Part shown: positions 1-5,337 of the stretch, piece by piece
How positions within the stretch are numbered: the stretch's first letter is position 1
Layout: the number at the start of each line of letters is the position of its first letter
Origin: Streptomyces sp. CB02058
GTDB taxonomy: Bacteria; Actinomycetota; Actinomycetes; Streptomycetales; Streptomycetaceae
Reading direction: 5' to 3'
NCBI RefSeq assembly: GCF_001905505.1
Contig: NZ_LIPG01000002.1
Span: 930,001-994,000 of the forward strand
Length of the DNA: 64,000 nucleotides
Made by a program: the position numbers and the translations under genes
Notes under the pieces: model-generated
The model's input: the letters and a program-made list of their open reading frames with translations, nothing else
Told to the model about the DNA's origin: nothing
The model's database searches: none

Positions 1-929
1 AGCACGGCGGCACCGGCGAGGACGGGGGAGTCGGCGAAGATGACGAGCGCGAGTCCGAGGGCCGCGGACAGCGCGCTGGCCCGGACGACGGGGGCGCGGC
101 CGAAGCGGTCGATGAAGAAGCCGCCGCCGAAGCGGCCGAGGGTCATGGCGGCGGCGAAGCCCGCGTAGACCGCCGATCCCAGGGCCGGGTCCACGCCGTG
201 GCCGTCGACCATGAGCAGCGGCAGCCAGTCGTTGGCGGCGCCCTCGGCCAGTGCCATGGCGAGGATGATGCCGCCGATCAGCAGCAGACGCCGGTCCTTC
301 CAGACCGCCGCCCGCGCCGGTGCCGCGCCGCCGTCGGCGGACCGGGCGCCCCTGGTCCTGCCGACCCCGGAGGGGATGGCGCGGAAGGCGTACACGAACA
401 TGCCGGCGGTGACGACGGCCATGGCGCCCAGGTGCCACTGCACGGGGAACTCGACGGCCGTGCACAGGATGCCGAGGCTCGCTCCCACGACGGTGCCGAG
501 GCTGAAGAAGCCGTGCAGGGTGGGCAGCACCGTCCGGCCGGCGAGCTGCTCGACCTCGGCGCCGTCGATGTTGACCGCGACTTCCGAGCCTCCCATGCCG
601 GCTCCGAAGAGGAACAGCCCGGCCGTGACGGCCGGGGCGGAGGAGAGCATGGCCCCGGTGCCGATGACCGCCAGGCCGAGGATGACGGTCGTCGTCCCCA
701 CGCCCATGACCGGCCTGGTCCCGAACCGCGCCACCAGCGCCCCGGAGCTGAGGATGCCGAGCATGGAGCCGACGGACAGGCCGAACAGGACCAGCCCCAT
801 CTGCGCGGTGGAGGCGCCCAGTTGGTCCCTGATGTCCGGCGTCCGCGTGACCCAGGAGGATATCGACAAGCCGGGCACGAGGAAGAAGAGGAACAACGCC
901 GTTCTGCGGCGGCGGGTGGCCAGGTCCAT
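1..929 (-). CDS. MFS transporter, 3' end cut by window edge
   Basis: A reading frame on the minus strand starts at ATG 929 (an upstream in-frame GTG at 947 is possible) and runs off the left edge, giving about 310 visible residues. The protein is rich in hydrophobic helices. Glycine-rich stretches such as GLSVGSMLGILSSGALVARF and GTRPVMGVG fit the early part of the major facilitator fold, and a basic linker (RTRGARSADGGAAPARAAVWKDRR) fits the central cytoplasmic loop. The substrate cannot be told. It lies downstream of, and in the same direction as, the TetR gene at 1075-1665, with a 145-bp gap holding a palindrome. Family call is good; transport role is inferred. Confidence 0.8.
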   Translation of the reverse strand, partial: MDLATRRRRTALFLFFLVPGLSISSWVTRTPDIRDQLGASTAQMGLVLFGLSVGSMLGILSSGALVARFGTRPVMGVGTTTVILGLAVIGTGAMLSSAPAVTAGLFLFGAGMGGSEVAVNIDGAEVEQLAGRTVLPTLHGFFSLGTVVGASLGILCTAVEFPVQWHLGAMAVVTAGMFVYAFRAIPSGVGRTRGARSADGGAAPARAAVWKDRRLLLIGGIILAMALAEGAANDWLPLLMVDGHGVDPALGSAVYAGFAAAMTLGRFGGGFFIDRFGRAPVVRASALSAALGLALVIFADSPVLAGAAV

Positions 930-985
930 CAGGCACGTGTCTTTCACGAGTACGCGGGAGGGCGGAGCTCGCCCCGGGTTATGTA

Positions 986-999
986 TGTACGAACGTACA
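986..999. promoter_or_regulatory. 14-bp palindrome, probable repressor operator
   Basis: TGTACG-AA-CGTACA is a perfect dyad with a 2-bp centre. It lies between the TetR gene and the MFS gene, about 57 bp upstream of the MFS start on the minus strand. Size and position suit a TetR-class operator. It does not resemble the longer dyad at 1695-1724, so the two may bind different proteins. Confidence 0.45.
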
Positions 1000-1074
1000 C
1001 TCCTGGGTGCGGGAGAGGAAGCGGCCTCCGTGCGGGGCGTATCCGCCGTCGGTCACCGCGCCGAGGGCGGGCCC

Positions 1075-1665
1075 TCAGTCGAAGGCCCGGCCCATCTCGT
1101 CGAGGATCTCGTCGATGACCTCGCCCGGCCCCCGCGTCAGGTCCTCTTCGATCCAGGTGCGCATCGCGGTCCGCACCGAGGAGAGGAACGCGGCGGCCAG
1201 GACCACCGGGCGCACCGGGCCGCTCCCTGGGGGCTCGCGCAGCGCCACGGCGTCGGCCAGATCCCGCTCCAGCGCCGCGTGGTTGGCGAGCTGGCGGGCC
1301 AGGAGCGAGGGGTGGCGCAGGGCCAGCCTCGTGCGGACCGCCCACTCCCGCTCGGGCGGCGCGGCGTCCGCCGAGAACTCGGCCACCGCCGCCCTGAGCG
1401 CCGTCCAGGCCGGTTCGTCCGCCGGGCGGTTCCGTACGTTCCGGACCAGCGAGCCGATCATCTGCTCCTCGCCGTAGAGGAGGGCGTCCTCCTTGTTCGT
1501 GAAGTAGTTGGAGAAGGTTCTGCGGGAGATCCCGGCCGCGTCGGCGACCGCCTCGACCGTCACATGGTCGAAACCGAGCTCGACCGTCAGCCGCATCGTC
1601 GCTTCGTGCACGGCCTGCCTGGTGGCGGCCTTCTTGCGTTCCCGCAGTCCCACAGGGCTCTCCAT
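1075..1665 (-). CDS. TetR/AcrR family transcriptional regulator
   Basis: This 196-residue protein has the N-terminal TetR helix-turn-helix at about residues 25-55 (VTVEAVADAAGISRRTFSNY followed by FTNKEDALL) and a variable C-terminal ligand domain. I chose ATG 1665 (MESPVGLRERKK) over an upstream ATG at 1725 because homologous proteins begin just before the RxxKxxxR helix and because the upstream extension would run through the 30-bp dyad. It is divergent from the MFS exporter at 1773, and the shared gap carries a dyad, so it probably represses that exporter and itself. It may also read through to the MFS gene at 1-929. Confidence 0.9.
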   Translation of the reverse strand: MESPVGLRERKKAATRQAVHEATMRLTVELGFDHVTVEAVADAAGISRRTFSNYFTNKEDALLYGEEQMIGSLVRNVRNRPADEPAWTALRAAVAEFSADAAPPEREWAVRTRLALRHPSLLARQLANHAALERDLADAVALREPPGSGPVRPVVLAAAFLSSVRTAMRTWIEEDLTRGPGEVIDEILDEMGRAFD

Positions 1666-1694
1666 GGGGCCATTATCTACGGCCGAGGAAAACT

Positions 1695-1724
1695 TGCACA
1701 GTGAGCAAAATTGCCCAATGTGCA
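1695..1724. promoter_or_regulatory. 30-bp imperfect palindrome, probable TetR operator
   Basis: The arms read TGCACA-n-TG-n-GCAA and TTGC-n-CA-n-TGTGCA around an AA centre, so 26 of 30 positions are symmetric. It sits between the divergent TetR (start 1665) and MFS (start 1773) genes. A possible -10 element, TATGAT, follows at 1727-1732. This is the expected place for autorepression and exporter control by the neighbouring TetR protein. Confidence 0.6.
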
Positions 1725-1772
1725 TGTATGATGAAGGCTCTCCCTGGCTCTCGAATCTTCCGGAGGTTGCGC

Positions 1773-3311
1773 GTGAGCGCAGATACGGCAGCGCCGACCG
1801 GCGTCGCGCCGATGGATCACCGTCATGTGCTGCGGGCGCTGAGCGGGCTGCTCATCGTGCTGTTCGTGGCGATGATCAGCAGTACGGTCGTCTCGGTCGC
1901 CCTCCCGCAGATCATCGGCTCGCTCAACGGCACGCAGTCGCAGTACACCTGGGTGGTCACCGCGACGCTGCTGGCCTCCACGGCCTCGACGCCCATCTGG
2001 GGCAAGCTCGCCGACCTGTTCAGCAAGAAGCTGCTGCTCCAGATAGCCATCGGCCTCTTCGTCATCTCGTCGATCGCCTGTGGATTCGCCCAGTCCACCG
2101 GACAGCTGATCGGCTTCCGTGTCATCCAGGGCCTGGGCATGGGCGCGCTCCAGGTGCTCGTCCAGGTGATCATCGCCGCGATGATCAGCCCCAAGGAGCG
2201 GGGCCGCTACAACGGTTACCTCGGCGGGGTCATGGCCGTCGCCACCGTCGGAGGGCCGCTGCTCGGCGGGTTCATCACCGACACCTCCTGGCTCGGCTGG
2301 CGCTGGTGCTTCTTCATCGCCGTACCGATCACTCTCGTCGCCTTCGTGCTCCTGACCCGCACCCTGCACCTTCCCGAGGTGCGCCGCGGAGAGGCGAAGG
2401 TGGACTACCTCGGCGCCACTCTCATCGCCGCGGGTGTCAGCCTGCTGCTGCTCTGGGTCACCTTCGTCGACAACGACTTCGCCTGGATCTCCTGGCAGAC
2501 GCTCGCCATGGTCGGCGGCAGCGTCGTGATCCTGGGCGCGGCGGTCATGGTGGAGGCGCGGGTCAAGGAGCCCGTCGTACCGCTCCACGTCGTACGCCGG
2601 CGGGACCCCGCCCTCGCCATCGTCGCGAGCCTCGCGGTGGGCATGGCGATGTTCGGCGGCGCGGTCTTCCTCGGCCAGTACTTCCAGATCGGCCGGGGCA
2701 ATTCACCGACCGAGGCCGGGCTGCTCACCATCCCGCTGATGCTCGGCGTGCTCGTCTCGTCCACCGTCGCGGGACGGCTCGTCTCCAGGACGGGCAAGGT
2801 CAAGCCGTACATCGTCACCGGCGTCGTCGTGCTGGCCCTCGGCTTCCTCGGACTGTCCACCATCGACCACGAGACCTCGCTGGTCATCGTGTCGCTGGGG
2901 ATGCTCGCGGTCGGCATCGGTGTCGGCATGTCGATGCAGAACCTCGTGCTCGTCCTCCAGAACACCGTGCCGCTCTCCGAACTCGGCGCGGCCAGCGGGG
3001 CGATCACCTTCTTCCGGTCGCTCGGCGGCACCATCGGCGTCTCCGTGCTGGGCGCCGTGCTCGCCAACCAGGTCGCCGTGAAGATCGCCGAAGGGCTCGC
3101 GAAGCTGGGCATCGACCCCGCCGCCTCCGCGTCGGGCGGCTCCACGCTCAACGTGGCCGCCATGCCGCCGCAGATCCAGGAAGTGGTGCGTGCGGCCTAC
3201 GGCGACGCGACCGGACACATCTTCCTGATCTCCGCCGGTATCGCGGTGATCGGTGTCGTCGCGTCGCTCTTCCTGACGCCGACGAAGCTGCGCGACAGCG
3301 TGGACCTGTGA
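1773..3311 (+). CDS. DHA2-type MFS multidrug efflux transporter
   Basis: This is a 512-residue protein, the usual length for 14-helix drug:proton antiporters of the DHA2 (EmrB/QacA) group. The start is GTG 1773, six bases after the ribosome site CGGAGG at 1761-1766; upstream in-frame codons run back to 1701 through the operator and are unlikely. Visible signatures are WVVTATLLASTASTPIWGKL in helix 2 and the loop after it, GFRVIQGLGMGALQVLV, and the motif C-like GGPLLGGFITD. It is divergent from the TetR gene, the common arrangement of a drug-inducible exporter. The substrate is unknown. Confidence 0.92.
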   Translation: MSADTAAPTGVAPMDHRHVLRALSGLLIVLFVAMISSTVVSVALPQIIGSLNGTQSQYTWVVTATLLASTASTPIWGKLADLFSKKLLLQIAIGLFVISSIACGFAQSTGQLIGFRVIQGLGMGALQVLVQVIIAAMISPKERGRYNGYLGGVMAVATVGGPLLGGFITDTSWLGWRWCFFIAVPITLVAFVLLTRTLHLPEVRRGEAKVDYLGATLIAAGVSLLLLWVTFVDNDFAWISWQTLAMVGGSVVILGAAVMVEARVKEPVVPLHVVRRRDPALAIVASLAVGMAMFGGAVFLGQYFQIGRGNSPTEAGLLTIPLMLGVLVSSTVAGRLVSRTGKVKPYIVTGVVVLALGFLGLSTIDHETSLVIVSLGMLAVGIGVGMSMQNLVLVLQNTVPLSELGAASGAITFFRSLGGTIGVSVLGAVLANQVAVKIAEGLAKLGIDPAASASGGSTLNVAAMPPQIQEVVRAAYGDATGHIFLISAGIAVIGVVASLFLTPTKLRDSVDL

Positions 3312-3336
3312 GCCGCGGGTCCGGCTGAGCGCCGAC

Positions 3337-3384
3337 GACACGACTCCGCCCCCGCCACGGACGTGACGGGGGCGGAGTCGTGTC
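3337..3384. terminator. Strong hairpin terminator after MFS exporter
   Basis: An 18-bp perfect stem (3337-3354 paired with 3367-3384, GACACGACTCCG and its complement) encloses a 12-base loop, 25 bases after the exporter stop codon. There is no T-tract, as is common in high-GC actinobacteria. Confidence 0.8.
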
Positions 3385-3440
3385 CGCACGGCCGGAGTCC
3401 GGTAGTGTGACGCGTCCCGAGACCGGGACCGACCCAGGAG

Positions 3441-3509
3441 GTGAGACCCATTACCGCTTCAGCAGGCTGGGCGCTCACCCCTCGCCGTCGTAGGGCCGAC
3501 CAGGCCTGA
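3441..3509 (+). CDS. Candidate 22-residue leader peptide upstream of methyltransferase
   Basis: A short frame from GTG 3441 to TGA 3507-3509 would encode about 22 residues and ends in Pro-Arg-Arg-Arg-Arg (CCT CGC CGT CGT AGG) then ADQA. It overlaps AGGAGGTGA at 3436-3444, a full anti-16S match. That is too close for GTG 3441, and initiation may instead use ATT at 3450. The arginine run and rare AGG codon could slow ribosomes. Two mutually exclusive hairpins follow: 3469-3476 with 3519-3526, and 3516-3522 with 3545-3551; the latter lies between the SD and start of the next gene. This looks like a regulatory leader but is unproven. Confidence 0.45.
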   Translation: MRPITASAGWALTPRRRRADQA

Positions 3510-3554
3510 GCGATCGCGGAGCGCCCATCGGTTCATCCCGAAAGGCTCCGCACC

Positions 3555-4340
3555 ATGCAGGAATTCGCCCCACCGCTCACCTTCTCCTCCCTCGTCACCG
3601 TGCTCCGTGCCGCCGGCTGTGTCTTCGCCGAGGACGAGGCGGAGCTCCTCCTCTCCGCGGCGGCCGACCCCGCCGAACTCGCCGCCATGGCCGAGCGCCG
3701 CGCCGCCGGGCTGCCGCTCGAACACGTGCTGGGCTGGGCCGAGTTCTGCGGGCTGCGCATCGCGGTGGACCCGGGCGTCTTCGTGCCACGGCGGCGTACG
3801 GAGTTCCTCGTACGCCAGGCAGCGGCCCTCGCTCCGGGTGCGCCGGTCGTCGTCGACCTCTGCTGCGGCTCCGGGGCGCTGGGCACGGCACTGGCCTCGT
3901 CGCTCGCGGACGTCGAACTGCACGCCGCGGACGTCGAACCCGCCGCCGTGCGCTGCGCCCGGCGCAATGTGGGCGGCCTCGGAACCGTCTACGAGGGCGA
4001 TCTCTTCGCGCCGCTGCCCGGCTCGCTGCGCGGACGCGTGGACATCCTGCTCGCCAACGTGCCGTACGTACCGACCGATGACGTCGAGCTGCTGCCCGCC
4101 GAGGCGCGCGTCCACGAGCCGCGCGTGGCGCTCGACGGAGGGGGCGACGGACTCGACGTGATGCGCCGCGTGGTCGCGGAGGCGACCGACTGGCTGGCCC
4201 CGGGAGGCAGCCTGCTGGTCGAGACGAGCGAACGGCAGGCGGCGCGCGCCGAGGAGACGGTGGGCGGCAGCGGACTGATCCCCCGCGTCGTCGCCTCCGA
4301 GGAGCTGTACGCCACCGTCGTGATCGGCACCCGGGCCTGA
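3555..4340 (+). CDS. PrmC-like putative protein N5-glutamine methyltransferase
   Basis: This 261-residue class I SAM methyltransferase resembles PrmC/HemK. The N-terminal helical part ends in PLEHVLGWAEFCGL, the segment PrmC proteins use to hold the release factor. The SAM site is VVVDLCCGSGALGTAL (about residues 92-107), and the motif IV equivalent is ANVPYVP instead of the usual NPPY. The change from NPPY to NVPY at the glutamine-binding loop means substrate or activity may differ from true PrmC, which normally sits beside prfA. The start is ATG 3555 after GAAAGG at 3540-3545. It is a single gene behind a possible leader peptide, with its stop codon inside a 38-bp repeat. Confidence 0.85.
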   Translation: MQEFAPPLTFSSLVTVLRAAGCVFAEDEAELLLSAAADPAELAAMAERRAAGLPLEHVLGWAEFCGLRIAVDPGVFVPRRRTEFLVRQAAALAPGAPVVVDLCCGSGALGTALASSLADVELHAADVEPAAVRCARRNVGGLGTVYEGDLFAPLPGSLRGRVDILLANVPYVPTDDVELLPAEARVHEPRVALDGGGDGLDVMRRVVAEATDWLAPGGSLLVETSERQAARAEETVGGSGLIPRVVASEELYATVVIGTRA

Positions 4341-4456
4341 GGCACCACGCAGGGGTCGCTGCCGCAACCCGGGCCTGAGGCCCCATGCCGAGGTCGCGGG
4401 CCGCGACCCGGGCCTGAGACATCACGCCGGGGTCGTCGCCGCAACCCGGGCCGATG
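4329..4456. repeat. 38/39-bp imperfect tandem repeats spanning a stop codon
   Basis: A unit beginning ACCCGGGCCTGAG and ending in GGGGTCG-n-GCCGCA is present three times (starts at 4329, 4367 and 4406), with a fourth partial copy from 4444. The first copy contains the last codons and TGA of the methyltransferase gene, so the 3' end of that gene appears to have been duplicated in tandem into the noncoding gap. Confidence 0.75.
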
Positions 4457-4460
4457 AGTG

Positions 4461-4480
4461 CCGGCCAGGCCCCTGGCCGG
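4461..4480. terminator. Short palindrome in convergent gap, possible bidirectional terminator
   Basis: CCGGCCAGG-CC-CCTGGCCGG is a 9-bp-arm palindrome between the convergent methyltransferase and PPOX genes. It could end transcripts from either side, although the tiny centre makes the hairpin strained. Confidence 0.4.
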
Positions 4481-4490
4481 TACCCGGCCC

Positions 4491-4636
4491 GGGGACCCGC
4501 CCCGGGCGGCCGGGGACCCGCCCCGGGCGGCCGGGGACCCGCCCCGGGCGGCCGGGGACCCGCCCCGGGCGGCCGGGGACCCGCCCCGAGCGGCCGGGGA
4601 CCCGCCCCGAGCGGCCGGGCGACCCGCCCCGGGCCC
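4491..4636. repeat. 21-bp tandem repeat array (six copies plus a degenerate seventh)
   Basis: The unit GGGGACCCGCCCCGGGCGGC plus C repeats with starts at 4491, 4512, 4533, 4554, 4575 and 4596; a degraded copy follows at 4617. Two of the copies carry GAGC in place of GGGC. The array fills the gap between convergent genes. A 21-bp period keeps all frames open, which explains the repetitive but meaningless translations here. I see no coding evidence. Confidence 0.9.
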
Positions 4637-4666
4637 GGGTGCCGGCCTCCCGGGCCCCCGGGCGCC

Positions 4667-5191
4667 TCAGGCGAAGCGCCAGCGGGTCTGCCCGTACGGC
4701 TCGCCCTTCGCGAAGCCGAAGGCCGTGCGCGGGGTCACCGAGAAGACCAGCGCACGGCCGCCCGCGCCGTTGGAGAACATCCCGTCCGTGACGCCGAAGT
4801 GCCAGTCCGCGCCGTACTTCGCCTCCCAGGCCTCGGCCAGCCCGATCAGCCGCTCCTCGTCCGTCACCCGGGCCGCCGGGCCCTCGACCACCACGTCCAG
4901 GCCCTCGTTCAGCGTGTTGGCGCCGGTGGTCAGGACGACCTCCGGGTTCTCTGCCAGGTTGAGCGCCTTGCGTTCCGAAGGCCCCGTGCAGAAGTGCAGT
5001 GCGCCGTCCGACCAGATGCCGATCAGCGGGGTCACGTGCGGGCGGCCGTCGGGGCGGACCGTGGAGAGCCAGTACAGCTCCGCGCCCTCCAGCAGCGCGA
5101 CCGCCTCCGCCCAGGGGCGGGCGGCGGCGTCCTCCCCGCTGTAGTGCGGGTCCAGGACGGTCTCGGGAACAGCGGTGTTCTTCTCCGGCAT
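4667..5191 (-). CDS. Pyridoxamine 5'-phosphate oxidase-fold protein
   Basis: This 174-residue protein has the split-barrel flavin/F420-binding fold of the PPOX superfamily: YWLSTVRPDGRPHVTPLIGI followed by a beta strand (GALHFCTG), then SERKALNLAENPEVVLTTGA and DVVVEGPAARVTDEE. These signatures place it with general-stress or F420-dependent members; the true vitamin B6 enzyme is a different branch. The cofactor (FMN, F420 or haem) cannot be read from sequence. ATG 5191 gives the full fold. It is monocistronic and convergent with the methyltransferase across the repeat array. Confidence 0.85.
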   Translation of the reverse strand: MPEKNTAVPETVLDPHYSGEDAAARPWAEAVALLEGAELYWLSTVRPDGRPHVTPLIGIWSDGALHFCTGPSERKALNLAENPEVVLTTGANTLNEGLDVVVEGPAARVTDEERLIGLAEAWEAKYGADWHFGVTDGMFSNGAGGRALVFSVTPRTAFGFAKGEPYGQTRWRFA

Positions 5192-5337
5192 GACGGGCTC
5201 CAGGTTCGTTACGGCGGTGCGCGTGGGCTTTTCGACGATCGTGCTCCGAGGTGGGGACTCCGCGCCCGCTCGGATTTCATCGGCGCGGGCTAGGCTCGAA
5301 GGGCGGATATGTGTGATCGGCGGGCAGGAGACACGGG

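Noticed and set aside
3411..3554. tRNA or riboswitch upstream of the PrmC-like gene
   Set aside because: No cloverleaf or known aptamer pattern could be drawn; the short frame with strong SD explains the region better.
4491..4636. CRISPR array
   Set aside because: The 21-bp units are contiguous without spacers, and there are no cas genes.
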